Below are positions 23,517-36,000 of a stretch of DNA of 64,000 bases, piece after piece. The notes under the pieces are model-generated. The model did no database searches, was not told the DNA's origin, and worked only from the letters and a program-made list of their open reading frames with translations. Source of the stretch: Aplysia californica (Eukaryota > Mollusca > Gastropoda > Aplysiida > Aplysiidae); the NCBI RefSeq assembly GCF_000002075.1, contig NW_004797354.1, positions 443,705-507,704 of the forward strand, in the 5' to 3' direction. The translations under genes and the position numbers were made by a program. Within the stretch, counting starts at the first letter, position 1; each line of letters starts with the position of its first letter.

Positions 23517-24189
23517 AGTATTTAAAACAAAATTGCCGAAATTTTATTATTTTAAGTGCTAAACCAGAGTTATACGGATAGACCGCTCAGTTTTGGATTT
23601 CTAACCGTCCAAGTGTCGACGAACGAATTGTTCGTTTAGAATTCTTGATCTGGACGAAAGGCGTCATGATCTGGAGAATATTTTAAAGAATCTTTTGGCG
23701 AAAACTGCATGTCGACCGATAGAGCCATTAAAAAGCCTTTTGAATAGCAAAATTCGGCCACCACAAATAGATAATAAATAACATAATTCGGGACAACTTT
23801 GACGAAATTGAACAAAATGCAGTTAGCATTGGCAGATGTTGACTTCAAAACCCCCCAGAAGAAAAAGAATAACACATGCGGAGTGATGGCCCTTCTCACG
23901 ATGCACAAGACAACATGCGTAGTGTGAACGTGTGTAGATGATTGTAAAAACACTCTCCCAAAAGAAGTTGACATCGAATAAGAGTGTGCCATCGTAAGGG
24001 AAATCAGCCGCTCCTCCAGATGATAACATTGAAGTAATCGGTTTTTTCATGCCCGTTGGGAATTTTTTTGTTAGGTTTAAAAACATTTTTTTCTCCAGTT
24101 TTTATAGGAGGGGAGGAGGGTTGTTTGTTTATTTTGTTTGAGTGTTTTTTGTTAAGTTTTGTGTCAGTTGTTTTTTATGGGGGGGGGGG

Positions 24190-24557
24190 TGTGTGTGTTG
24201 TTTGGATTTACTTTGCTTTAGCGCATTTTATGTGAATTTTAAAACATTTCCTTGTGGATGTTTTTTACTGCAAAACGTTGAGCAAAAGCACAAGAAAATA
24301 TAAATTTGCAGTTTCCAAGGACACTACGGCTTTGGAAGTCACCAAACTGGTGGCCAATTTCTCGTTAACGTTTCTGTGACACTCCGAGGCCCACCCAACC
24401 TCCTTTAATTAAAAATAACTCTACTTGTATTTACGATCGTTGGGTACTTTTTTTTCTCATCAAATGCAAGGACAGACTTAACAGACCATAAGAAGATACA
24501 TGAGTACCAGTAACTTCATATGCCCAAAAATAGACGAGCACCTGATTCCCCCTCGTC
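24190..24557. mobile_element. Relic of the GGTGAAATCAGGCGCTC MITE family
   Basis: The interior (GCACAAGAAAATATAAATTT, CTTTGGAAGTCACCAAAC, CCTCCTTTAATT) and the right end GAGCACCTGATTCCCCC match the family at 20230 and 63635. The left end is not clear. It lies in the sequence that interrupts the old hAT copy. Confidence 0.65.
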
Positions 24558-25019
24558 TCGACACGATTCCTGATAGTTATAGTCAACGTACGTGGTAGGC
24601 CTAGGTCCTACGTGGTGTTCGTCAGCTCAAACTTAGGACAGGTTCTAATTCAAGTTATTCTAGGATTTTAAACATCACCATGTCATCAATTAGTAGACTG
24701 ATCTGGCATGTACCATGACACATACGTGGTGAGATCAATCCCCGTAAAAACCACATTTTTTTTTCACTGTTGTCCGCTCTTTAGCTTGGGTAGGATATGT
24801 GACACTTTATAACAGTCACCAATTAGAAGCGCCCTCATGTCGTGAATTTTTTCATTTTGTAAATAGTTTTGTTGTTGTTGTTGTTGTTTTGTGTTTGTTG
24901 TTTTGTTTTGTTTGGTTTTTTGGGGTTTTTTTTGTTTGTTTGTTGTTGTTGTTGTTGTTGTTTTGTTTTTGTTTTTTTGGGGGGAGGGGTTGGCATATTT
25001 TACTTTTGACTTTTTTTTT

Positions 25020-25250
25020 CATCATCTGGTATCTTCAGGATGTCGAGGGGATGTACAGGTTTCGGTCCTGTTCTAAGTGTATAGCGTGTGTGAAAGATAT
25101 GCTATGTTGTTCCGGACCTTTTTAACCCCATCTAGCCATGTCCTTCTTGTTCTTCCTCTTGATTTGAAGCGGGATTCACGGGTGTGGTAAGCTCTTACCC
25201 CTATTTGTTTCTGGGGTATTCTGGTTAGATGCCCAAATCATTTGACTCTT
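25020..25250 (-). mobile_element. LINE 3' coding fragment
   Basis: Read on the minus strand, the frame gives GHLTRIPQKQIGVRAYHT, then SRGRTRRTWLDGVKKV and KPVHPLDILKIPDDEKK. This is the conserved C-terminal end of many LINE pol proteins (GH..R followed by RGRP.K.W). Only the end of the element is present. A GTT-rich low-complexity stretch (24868-24990) lies just beyond it in transcript order. Confidence 0.7.
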
Positions 25251-25495
25251 TGACTTCAATTAAATTCTTTACTGGTGGTCATCCAACATGTTCAAGGGAA
25301 AGGTTCAAAGTAAAATATTTCTTTACAACAATTGACGCTCTCTCAACCAGTCTCATGAAAAGAGCAACTTTAGGCTATACAAAGAAGTGTCAGGGAAATG
25401 TTCATTCTTGCAAGAATTAGTTACAAGCAGAATGAAAATTTAAGAAAGTGTTAAAAAAACTGACAGCACAAAACCCGAATGATGTTGACCCCAAA

Positions 25496-28307
25496 CAGGC
25501 CCGGATCTAGGCAACTCGAGGCCCTGTGCTACTGATCGGCAGGACCCCCCCCCTCCCCCCCAACCCCCTTTTTCCGGCATGACACCCCCCCCCCCCCCCC
25601 CCTCCAATAGCCTTATCCTTCCAAAAATAAATAAATAAAAAAGAAACATATTCGATTGTTGCTGTTGTCGTTGTTGTTGTTATTGTTGTTGCTGCTGCTA
25701 CTACTTCTGCCGCTGCCGCTGATAGTTGCGCCTATCATGTCATAAATGAACGAATCTTCTTACCCTAAAATATTAAACTACAAAGGCTTTTGGGGTTTTG
25801 TTGTTGTTGTTGTTGTTGCTGTTGTTGTTGGTGGTTTTTTGGGGGTTTTTTTACTGCAAAGGCCTCAATGATGTCATTGAAATTCAGTTTCCTTAGTTTG
25901 TCTGACTCAATGCTCAGGAAGCTGAGATCTGACAACCTCCCCTGGGCCATTGTAGATCTTGCTTCATTCTTTATTCTTTTCAGTCTTGAAAATGATCTCT
26001 CGCCATTACAGTTTGTCACCATCAGGGTAAGAAATAGTCTGAGGGTGGTCTCGACGTTGAGAAAAACTGCTTGAATTTTGCCTTTTTATGAGCATGTTTC
26101 CCTTTCTTGGTAGCTATGTTTTCCTTTTCCAGGATGTATTTGTTTCAGGCATATCTGAAGTACACAGGCTAACCCGCAAGGTTGAGGTCTACATCATTTG
26201 GGTATTGTGCAGTCAGTTTTTTTAAAAACATTTTCTTGAATTTTCATTCTGCTTGTCTAGTTCTTGCAAGAATGAAAATTGTCCTGACACTTCTTTGTAT
26301 ACAGTTGCTTCTTTCTTCTTCTTCTCGATCGCATCACACTTGAAGTCTGGTATCTGTCATAAAATGGGGGTTCCTGCTCAGTGCTCAGTTCATCTGTCGA
26401 CCCGTATCGCTTCTCTTGTAGTGTCAGTGGGGTTGGCCACGTTTCCTGTCTCAGGGCCCTGTGTGTCTTGCAGTGCTGAAGGATGTGTTCAACAGTTCGG
26501 TCCTCCTCTTCACACTGGCAATTTGGTGATTGTGCTAGTTTAAAACATCTGTGCATAATTATTATATTGTCTCAGTCTTGTGTTATACCGTTGCTCTTTT
26601 CATTAGATTGGTTGAGAGAGCGTCTTATTGTTGTAAAGAAAGATTTTACTTCGAACCTTTCCCTTGCTGGCATGTTGTCTAGTGCGTTGGGAGAAGGACC
26701 ATCACTCGCATGTGTTTTTCTTTTTCTTCGTGGGGTTTTGTAGTCAACACCTGGCAATGCTCGCTGTGCATTTTGCTTAATTTCGTCAAAGTTGTCCCGA
26801 GTTGTTGAGAGAAAGTCTTGCAGAAAAGTATAAAGATTGGCACAAGTATTCAACGTCAGCTCAGGATTCAGCAATGTCTTGCTGACTTTGTGGAAACGTT
26901 CAAGCAGAATTGTCCAAAGATGTAGCATGAAGACAAATTCCCATTTTATTCTTCCATCTTTTGAAGCAGAATTCCGGCTTTTCGTCTGGTACCACCCTTA
27001 TCATTGGTATCATCTTGAATGCTTTGCAAAGTCTCTATTAGTTGAGGGTAGCTATCCTTAACTGCAGAAGTAGCTTTTGAATGAGCCTCACACCTAGTGT
27101 CAGACAAATGTTGGACGACTCTTGACTCTGGTGATAAGAAGCGTTTCAGAGTGGTCCACCGTTTTGTTGAAGCAAAGAAGAAACCATATAATTTGTTTAC
27201 GATCCCAGAGAAATTAAATGCTTCCAAGCATGAATTAACAGCGGCATGCCCTATAAGGTTAAGAGAATGGCTGGCTCATTGAATGAATTTTGCAAATTTG
27301 TTTTTTTGGGGCCAAAATTCTTTGTTGGACTCCAATACTTGCCAGTCATATTGGTTGCGTTGTTGTATGACTGACCTCTACATTTACTTAAATCGATTCC
27401 AATTTCAGAAAAATAATTAAGAATCAGCTCTTATATTCCATTCCCCGTGTGGTCTTGAAGTTTAGAAAAATGTAAAAACTTTTCGGTAGGAGTCCCATCC
27501 ACAGGAAATACAAATCTAACGATGAGAATGATTGGTCAACATATGAAACATCGGGTGTCGAGTCCACTGACATACTGAAGAACCCAGCTAGTTTGATATA
27601 ATTGATAATCGAACTTCTAACTTTATCAGCCATCAGTTGTATTATTTCCTTACAATGTGTTTTTGACAAATAAGATGTTTGGCCAGACCCTCTGTTGCCA
27701 TGCTGCTTGCTGTGCTCATGTAGAAACGGGTCAAACTTGGTAATAATTGAGCTCTAACAATCCCATGAAATGTTCATTATTTGGTGAACAAAAAGCTCTG
27801 ACTTACATCTAGATCTAGATCTACCCTTTATTTAATCAAATGCATCGCTTTGCCTTTTTTCTAGTCGCGATGCGACCTATCGGTGCTGAAACCATGTTAT
27901 CCCAACCTACCTTACCCGTAGAATCTTGATTCTAGATCTAAGTTACAGTGCCTTTGGTTACAGAACAAAAAGATGCAATAGTCTAGTACATCGATGAAGG
28001 AGGATAGTCCTGGACTAGATTTAGATGGAACGGCTTTGCTCCAACCCAGCATTTGGCAGGAAAAACGTGTTTACTTCGGATGTTGCCAGATACTCATTTT
28101 AGGGGAAAAAATTATTATTTTCAGTTTTAATTAAAAAGAATAGTCTTCAGCTACATTTCGTTTATTGCATGCTGTTTCTTCTTTTAACAATTTTTATGCC
28201 TGTTACTTGATACCTTCCCCGACTCGAGGCCCGCTTGGTCATAGTTTCCCCTTGGCTCCGAGGCGCTGTGCATAAGCACGCCAAGCACATGCCTAAATCC
28301 GGGCCTG
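25496..28307 (-). mobile_element. Younger hAT transposon (ZMYM1-like), with TIRs and 8-bp TSD
   Basis: A 2812-bp element whose ends are CAGGCCCGGATCTAGGCA and the complement of CAGGCCCGGATTTAGGCA (17 of 18 match). It is flanked by ACCCCAAA (25488-25495) and ACCCCAAC (28308-28315), a near-perfect 8-bp duplication typical of hAT. Minus-strand transposase pieces in order are SVDSTPDVSYVDQ (27424-27669), KLYGFFFASTKRWTTLKRFL and VVQHLSDTRCEAHS (26946-27227), RDNFDEIKQNAQRALPG and ARERFEVKSFFTTI (26572-26928), and the C-terminal dimerisation region NCNGERSFSRLKRIKNEARS (25830-26022). It resembles the hAT group from which ZMYM1-type proteins derive. The N-terminal zinc-finger region is missing and the frame is interrupted by stops and a LINE insertion, so it is inactive. 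Confidence 0.92.
26290..26575 (-). mobile_element. LINE 3' end inserted in the younger hAT
   Basis: The minus-strand frame shows SPNCQCEEEDRTVEHILQHC and LRQETWPTPLTLQEKRYGS, the Cys/His-rich C-terminus common at the end of Jockey/CR1-like LINE pol. It ends in an AAG-rich tail (complement of CTTCTTCTTC near 26315). It splits the transposase between NEKSNGIT and LYTKKCQ; the old hAT copy has no insertion there. About 285 bp, heavily 5' truncated. Confidence 0.8.
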
Positions 28308-28969
28308 ACCCCAACCATGCATGCAGATGAGCTTGAGCACTTTCAGAGATATCTGAAACAAATACATCCTGAAAAAAGGAAAACATGGCTACCAAGAAAT
28401 GTATAACGTGCTCACAAAAGACAACATTCAAGCAGTTTTCCCCAACGTCGAGATCACCCTCAGACTATTTTTTACCCTGATGGTGACAAACTGTAGAAGA
28501 GAGACATAATTTTCAATACTGAAAAGAATGAAGAATGAAGCAAGATCTACAATGGCCCAGGGAAGGTTGTCGGATCTCAGCATCCTGAGCATTGAGTCAG
28601 GCAAACTCAGGAAACTGGATTTCAGTGACATCATTGAGGCCTTCGCAGCAAAAAAAAAAGTCGGGGAAAAGCCTTCGTTGTTTAATATTTTAGGGTAAGA
28701 TTTGTTCATTTACGAAATGATATGCGCAACTATCAGCGGCAGCAGCAGCAACAACAACAACAACGACAAGCGAATTTGTTTTTTCTTATTTATCTTTCTT
28801 TTTTTTTTGGAAGGATGGAAGGATAAGTCGGGTTTTTTTTTGGGGGGGTGGGGGTTGGGGGGGGGGGGGGTGATGGAAAAATTGGGGGTTCCAGCCGATC
28901 AGTGGCACGCACCTGGCCTCGAGTTACCAAATAAATCCGGGCCTGTGTCACATAGGAATTTGCTTCTAC

Positions 28970-30350
28970 TTTTAGTCCAACCAGAGCCCTCGAGGCAGTC
29001 TCGGGACGGGCAGTGAACGGGTTAATGTTCGTTGAAATGTTTTGTTTGTTTTGCTATATCTCTGAACCATACATCAATACAGCCAAAATACTAAAAATTT
29101 ATATAATTTTTCATTTCGTCTTCAATGAAATGATCTTTGACTTTCAAATAGTTTTTAATTATTGTACAAAAGCGATCCGTACATTTCTAAGTCTTTGTGG
29201 ACGTCGTCAAGGCAGTCAGTTTTGGATATAATGCTGCCCAGGTACTTTTAATTTACTTCTTTCTGCCAGGGATTGTCCATAAAGAGTGGTGGGCGTAGTT
29301 TCTGATCATAGTCGTAGTACTTCTTTTAGATACATTTATTATAAAGACAACTTTTCCCTCTACTATTGCTCGTTTGTCTGTTTTTTTGAAAATTGCATTT
29401 CTTGTACTGTGGTAAAGGCAGATATGTCATCCGCAAAATTTAGATCTCCTTAATAATAATAAGTGCCATTGTCCATCCAATGCCTTACAATTCCCAAAAG
29501 TCCAGGTGATAACATACAGTACAGGCTAATATACAGCCTTGTGTAACACCAGTATTTACTTCAAAAGGTGTAGATAGTTCTCCTTCAACTTGGACACAAC
29601 AGCTTGCATTGCCATATGACGATCTTATACAGTTTATTTTGTGTCTTGGGATTTCATAAATTGCAAGAGTTTTCCACGGTGCCTCTCGGTCTTTGCTGTC
29701 AAATGCATTTTTTTAGTCCACAAAGTTCAAGATAATGGACATTCCATTCTTTATTTTGTTCTATGACATTTCTCAGAACAAACAGTTGATCTGCACATGT
29801 TCTCCCTTGTCAAAAACCCGCCCTGTTCCCCTCTTATAGTCTCTCATCTATATTTTTATTTTTTTTAAATATTGCTGTTCTCGATATCTATTCCTCTCCA
29901 TTTGCTACAGTCTTGTAAGTCACCTTTAGGCCTATTGGGTAGTTTTATTATATTTCCCTTTCTCCATTCCAAGGACGAGTTTTCTTTTTCAAGAATTTCG
30001 TTAAATCTGTAACCTTCTCTTCCAATCGTTTTAAGCAGCGGTTCTATCTTCTCTTGACTTTTATTACCGGGTAGGCCTTCTTTTCATTTTCATGTTCAAT
30101 TCCTCCATTGGTTGTACTCTGTCAAAATTGAATTTATTTGGTGGGGGTGGTCTGTTTTAGAATCTCTTGAAAGTGTCTCACCCATGTGTCCTTTTTTGTC
30201 TTCTTTCTTTTCTGTTGGTCCCTCTGATGATTTTCCAAAATCTCAAGATAGTCTTTTTGTATGTGGTATAATTCTCGCATGTCGTTTCTGTTTTGCCTCT
30301 TCTTGGGCTTTAACAGCTTTTTTAAAAATGTATTCTTTTTTTTCTTCTCT
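28970..30350 (-). mobile_element. RTE-type LINE relic
   Basis: Minus-strand frames, broken by many stops, show in order the linker TWVRHFQEIL (about 30190), the RT block GRTCADQLFVLRNVIEQ (about 29790), motif C LNFADDISAF (about 29430), and KSKIISLK and AVLMYGSE from the thumb region (about 29080). The order and wording match the RTE-like LINEs common in invertebrates. Its lower end abuts the right end of the old hAT copy. The 5' end is not defined. Confidence 0.8.
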
Positions 30351-30629
30351 CGCCTTTCTTTGACTTAACCCCCTTGTCTTGTTGTAGCCTATATTATGGT
30401 TGTTAGAAATTGCCTTTTTGTCACGTGATAGGTGATCATGTGACTGTGCTTCAAAAAAGCAAAACAACCGGAACATCAATGCAGCAGTGTGGTGGTTATG
30501 TAAGTTGTAAACGACATCGTTCAGTGTTTCATGGTCCATGACAGTGACAGCATGTCAATGTTATAATTCACGTGAGTCGAGTTTGTTTTTATGTGGGGGG
30601 AGGGGGGGGGGTATAAGCAGAAGTAATGT

Positions 30630-30905
30630 AGATCTAGAGAATGATCTAGATTATAGATCTAGAAATCTAGAATCTAGTTTAGTATTCTAGCATCGGCATG
30701 AGAGGTGAAACTGAAACGAAGGCTTATATTTATATCATATATATAGATCTATGTCACTATTGATGATTGGCTGCAGGAAGGCTGTCCGAAGGCAAGATTT
30801 TAAATCTGTAGGCTCTACTAATCTATCTAGAGATTCTAGATCTAAATCTAGATCTAGATTAGATAATCTAGATTCTAGATCTACAATCTGGATAATCTAG
30901 ATTGA
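30630..30905. repeat. AGATCT/CTAGAT palindromic low-complexity DNA
   Basis: Dense overlapping TCTAGATCTAGA units occur in both phases with occasional substitutions. The units are self-complementary, so strand cannot be assigned. Similar stretches occur at 37440-37520, 37620-37680, 37800-38010, 53205-53300 and, smaller, near 21975, 22150, 27810 and 59695. Confidence 0.9.
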
Positions 30906-31084
30906 AGAGGCTAGCTGTACACTAATAAATATGACGGCTAGACTTAGACTGCTACAGCTGGCTGAGTTGGGCTAGCCCTACTAACCTACTTTAAATTCTG
31001 AAGGCCACCTCTATTCAATAGCGCAGGCGAGTCTTTTGGCTATGGCCACCTCTATTCTCCCCCCGGGGTAGAATAGCACAGGCG

Positions 31085-32070
31085 AGTCTTTTGCTTTTGG
31101 CTATTCTCACGCTGTGTGCGTTCACTGTTATAGCCTAGATCGAGGCCAACCAATTTTGCGTTCACTCTGAACCACAGAATTCTACACTGTGATAAAAAAA
31201 CAAAATGGTGACCCACGTAGTTCGGCTCGATTCGAAAAGGTAAATAGCCGTAGCATCTTTGTAGACGACCAAATTAATTTACTTTTGTGTTTTAACATCA
31301 TTTTTTAACTTTATTTTCACATTTTGGTCAATTTGATCGTCCACACCGATAGACAGTAATCAGAAAGAGACAGAGAGAGAGAAGAGCGAGGAGTAGATCT
31401 TACGAGAACTTTCGGGCAAAACAAAAAGGCGACCCGCGTAGATCGGCTCGATTCGAAAAGTGAAATAGCCATAGCATCTTTGTAGACGATCAAATTAGCT
31501 TACTTTTCGCTATATATAACGTAATTTTTTCTATGCTTTTATAATCCATTTGATCATCCACACTGATAGAAAGTATTCCAAAATTAGGAAAAACAGGTCT
31601 TGCTTCACACCGGGTGAGAATAGCGAATGGTGGCAAGTCTCACCCGCAGTGAGAGGTCGATAGTATTTTTATTCTCACCCCGGGTGAGGATAGCCACTTC
31701 CTTTGGCTATTCTCACCCGGTGTGCGTTCACCGTAGCCTAGGCCAACCAGTGTAGCGTTCACCCCTGAACCACAGAATTCTACACTGTGAATGTGAACAG
31801 AATTGCAGAATTCTGTGCTGTGAACAAACGTTCCATTAAGTCTGTGGGCAGTGGAGAGAGAGAGAGAGAAAAGGAGAGAGAGAGAGTAGTGCGCGAACTT
31901 CCGGGCAAAACAAAATGGTGACTCGTGTAGTTCGGCTCTATTCGAAAAGTGAAATAGCCATAGCATCTTTGTAGATGATCAAATTAGCTTACTTTTGTGC
32001 TAGATCTATATATAACGTAATTTTTTCTTGGCTTTTTAAAATCAATTTGATCATCCACATCGATAGACAG
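31085..32070. repeat. Local repeats of about 155-160 bp and of GTGCGTTCAC blocks
   Basis: A block beginning near AAAATGGTGAC or AAAAAGGCGAC and containing GTAGTTCGGCTCGATTCGAA, ATAGCCATAGCATCTTTGTA and TTTGATCATCCACA occurs three times, at about 31200-31350, 31425-31575 and 31910-32070. A second block (TATTCTCACCCGGTGTGCGT through AATTCTACACTGTGA) occurs twice, at about 31085-31195 and 31690-31800. This looks like partial local duplication of a roughly 500-bp repeat. No coding frame is convincing. Confidence 0.8.
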
Positions 32071-32751
32071 GGGAAGATTGAAGAATACCGGACCACTCGT
32101 ACATTATTGCGCGAGAAAGTGGGGTAAGTGGGGAGGGTGGTTGGGGTGGAGGAGAGGGGGAAGGGGTCAGGGGGGGTCTCCCCCCTGACAAAATTTTAAT
32201 GAATAGATCTACCGGTCTGAGATTCTCCATCGAGAGATATTAAAAACGGGAAAATTATGAATTCCTATGGTTGAGACATAGGCAAAGTCAGTCCGCTGGT
32301 CCTGTATTCTTCAATCTTACCATAGACAATATTCCGAAATGAGGAAAAACAGGTCTTGTTTCACACCGCGGGTGAGGATACCCACTTCCTATTCTTAATA
32401 ATTTATGATGGCTAGACTGACCATAAAAAATGGCCTACTGAATTGTAAATGAATTTTTTAGCTTGCAGTACCTAAAGTTGTATTTGATACGAAAGCAGGT
32501 GCCTTAATGACGGTATTTAAACCTCCTGTTTTCTAATGTTAATAGGGCCTAAGATAAGTACGGCTAGACTGGGAGGCTAGCCGTACTAGACTGTCAGGCT
32601 AGCTGTACTTTTATGGCTGAATTGAAAATGAAATTTTTAGTTTGCAAAGCCTAAAGTATTTGTATTTCAGACAAAACCAAAAGGTGCCTCAGATAAGTAC
32701 TTAAGTATGGCTAGCCACTTTGAATCTAGACCCTAGATCTAAATCTAGATC

Positions 32752-33088
32752 CGTGGTCTATAATTCGCTGTGATTACTAGATCTAGACGAGCCTGAGTCA
32801 CGTGAAATAAGTGAACAAACTCAGTGTAGCCTGGTGAGTGTGAGAGAATAAGGGAGCACGGGGGATATATAAACAGACACGAAGGTTGAACCGGCCTTCT
32901 GAGCCACGACTTAAATCTAGGCTGAGCAGGGATCGATGCTACTGGTGGGTCGACGCAGTGGATGGAGCTCCGGACCTGTATAACCCACACACATCGTTCC
33001 CCGCTCGAAACAGTGAGTATTGAAAACAACGTAGATAGACTCTAACGAGTAGAATCTGGGGTTAGATAGCACTTATCTTCACATTACA
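32752..33088 (+). repeat. Left LTR of a Ty3/gypsy-type element
   Basis: About 337 bp, matching 37094-37435 with an estimated 93% identity by eye. It includes a TATATAAAC promoter-like box and ends in ACATTACA. The 5-bp flank AGATC (32747-32751) matches the flank after the right LTR. Confidence 0.9.
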
Positions 33089-36000
33089 AACTATTTCGGC
33101 TTTCATTTGACGTGTGGTGTGGGGGCCAGGAGGGATCGTGATCGTTAAGACCTTAGGCTAAGCTAGGCCTAGATTTAGGTCTATTAATTCTAGTTGCTGT
33201 AGTCCAGATCTAGGGTTTTGCGGTAATGACAAGCATGTCAAAAATGACGATGGGCCCGAGTATCAAGTTTGATGTGCTCAAACCGTTTGCTGGGGAGGGG
33301 GACGTTGAGGCTTGGTTGCAGAAGGCGGAATTGATGGCAAAACTGACCCACACTGAAGACATGGCCAGTTTTATCCCATTGTACCTCTAGGGGGGAGCTC
33401 TAACTGTGTATCTAGAGATGAGCGAAGAAGAGAAGGGGAGCGTAAAGCTCATCAAGAAGAACTTGAAGGAAGTGTTTTGCGACAACCAATTCGTTGGTTG
33501 GCAAAACTACGTGAGACGAGGTGGACCGGGGAACCGGTGGACGTATACGCCAATGAGTTGCGAAGGGTAGGCAGGACTTGTGGGTTTTCAGGAGAGGGGC
33601 TGGAGCAGCTGGTGAAATTGGCTTTAGTCACCGGCTTTTCAGACAGCATAGCCTTGGAACTGCAACAGGTGGTATGGGTGGAGTCGATGACAGTTGCAGA
33701 CATTGGTAGAGCTAGGGTCCTGGCAGCGAACAAGGGAGCAGTAGTGGGTGGGGGGCTTGCAGCAGCAGCGGTAGATCAGGCAAGGGGAAACAAAAAATCT
33801 GGGGGGCGGGGGATGATGCAGCAGGTGAAGTGTTTCATTTGTGAGGGGGGACATTTTGCTAGAGAGTGCCCAGAGAAGTTAAGCAAGAAAAGGTCACTCG
33901 TGTGCTACAGGTGTGGTGGGGAAGGGCATATTGCGGCATACTGTAAGCATGCTGGTAAAGGTAGTCATGGGGGAGGAAGCACGAGGCCTGGGAGTGATGC
34001 AGTGTGCGTTACAGGAGTAAAAGGGGTCCCAATGATCACAGTCACCATGCAAGGTCACAGTCGACACGCATTGATAGACACAGGGTGTTTGAACACCATG
34101 ATCAGGGCTGGGTTGGTCGATAGATGGACCAGAGATGCGGTGCAAGCATCGGCATTTGATGGAAGAACCGTTGAATGCATGTGGATGGCGCAGATTGAGA
34201 TGGAGGTAGATGGCGAAAAAGTCAGTACGAGGGCAACTGTGATTGATCACATAGTCGAGGGCATAGATGTGCTGATTGGCATGGATGTAATTGGACAGCT
34301 AGGATGGGGTGACAGTGGGGCTACACAAGATCCAGTTTAGAAAACGGATGGCGTGTTTGGTTGTAGGGGTGCCAGCAGGGGAACAAACATGTCAAAGGGG
34401 AGAACTGGTCATTCATGATTAGGATTTCGATGCAAAGTTCGATGGTAAAGTATGGACGGTCAAGTATTTCTGGAAAAGGGCAGGCCAGGGGACACCGGAT
34501 TTGAAAAGTAGAGTCGCACTCTATGACAGGGGCTTAGACGGGGCAAGACTGGAGAAATTTGAGCAAGAAGTTGAGCAGTGGATTAAGGAGGGGATCCTCG
34601 TTCCTTGGGAAGGAGATGCAGGGGGAGTTATCCCACTTTTGGCTGTGGAACAACCCACGAAGAACAAAGTCAGGCCAGTGTTAGACTTTCGGGAACTCAA
34701 ACGAACAGGTGGAATGCCACACGGGGGACGAGCTAATCGATGTCTGTGGGGACACTCTTCGTGAGTGGAGAAGGGTTAGTGGAGAGACTCAAATCGTGGA
34801 TTTGAAGGCGGCCTACCTGCAAATTTGGGTGAGCCCAGAGCTTTTGGAAATTTCAACTGGTGCGATTCAAGGGCCGAACCTACTGTTTGACGAGGTTGGG
34901 GTTTGGATTGAACTCTGCACCTCACATCGTGACAAAGGTGCTGAAGGCAGTGCTTAGCCAGTCCCAGAAGATCCAAAAGGCCACAAGCTTGTATATCGAC
35001 GATATACTGGTGGACGTGTCCATGGTGAACGCCGAGGATGTAATTTTACACTTGGAGTCAATGGGCTGTAAGCTAAACCCGCAGTACTGTTGGAGGGTGG
35101 GTAGGCCCTCGGTTTGAAGTTGACGAGGGATGAGAACGGGTCACTGGTGTTCGGGTGGAACACAGAGGTACCAAAGGTGGACAGAAAGCTGAGTAGACGG
35201 GAACTGTTCTCAATTTGTGGGAAGTTGGTGGGGCACTACCCAGTAGCTGGATGGCTACGCCTGGCTTGCAGCTTTGTGAAGCGTCAGGTCGAGGGAACCG
35301 GTTGGGACTACTATGTTGGGGACAGGGGACCGTCAGTGATGGAGGACATTGTGAAGCAAGTGGCACAGGTGGGAGGAAAGTGGAAAGTGGACCGATCCAA
35401 AGAGGGTGTCGTATGGTGCGATTCAAGCAAAATCGCGATGGGACTGATAGTAGAAATTGGCGACGTGCTGGTGGAGGATGTGCAAAAGTGGGGATTTTCA
35501 TCACATTAACGTGGCCGAGCTAGAGACAGTGCTAAAGGGGATTAATTTGGGGTTCAAGTGGGGGCTGCAGAGGATGGTGGTTCTGACAGACTCTGCAACC
35601 GTATGCAGGTTGATCAAGATGATGCTGTCGGAGGAAAGGAGGATCAAGACGAGCGGTGCTGCAGAGAGCTTGATCAAACGGAGGTTGATGACGCTGAAGG
35701 CCTTGGTTGAGGAGCTAGGACTTGCAGAAGACGTTAGGCTTTTGGCGTCGAGGGACAACAAGGTCGATAAATTGACCAGTCCCCAGGTCATGGATAAGGA
35801 CTGGCAACGAGTGCAACAGTTCGGTTACATGTGTCTCAGCGTCCGTAGTGAAGCAACTGCACGATAAACACCACGTGGGCGTCGAGAGGTCATGGTACCT
35901 GGCAAAGAAGGTGGATCCGCAGATCACCAAGGAGCAGGTGAAGCGGGTAGTGCAGAACTGCGAGAGATGTAGTAGGATAGACCCAGCTCCTGGAGTCCAC

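Larger units (their letters stand above)
23780..28945 (+). mobile_element. Old hAT element (ZMYM1-like transposase), split into three pieces
   Basis: Visible pieces in order are about 23780-23921, about 25286-25495 and 28316-28945. They align end to end with successive parts of the hAT copy lying in the opposite direction at 25496-28307. Piece 1 reads roughly DNFDEIEQNA. Piece 2 has RERFKVKYFFTTI and KKCQGNVHSCKN. Piece 3 carries SETNTS, then the dimerisation region RSTMAQGRLSDLSILSIES, and ends with the right terminal repeat CCGGGCCTG at 28945. The first interruption (about 23922-25285) has CAACATG at both edges and holds LINE and MITE debris. The second is the younger hAT. Many stops and frameshifts are present, and the left terminus is not seen (possibly in the gap). 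Confidence 0.85.

Noticed and set aside
22521-23525. 334-residue open frame
   Set aside because: It runs through the N gap and a CA repeat, so the length is an artefact.
32745-33029. Minus-strand frames across both LTRs
   Set aside because: They recur only because the LTRs are repeated; no domain similarity.
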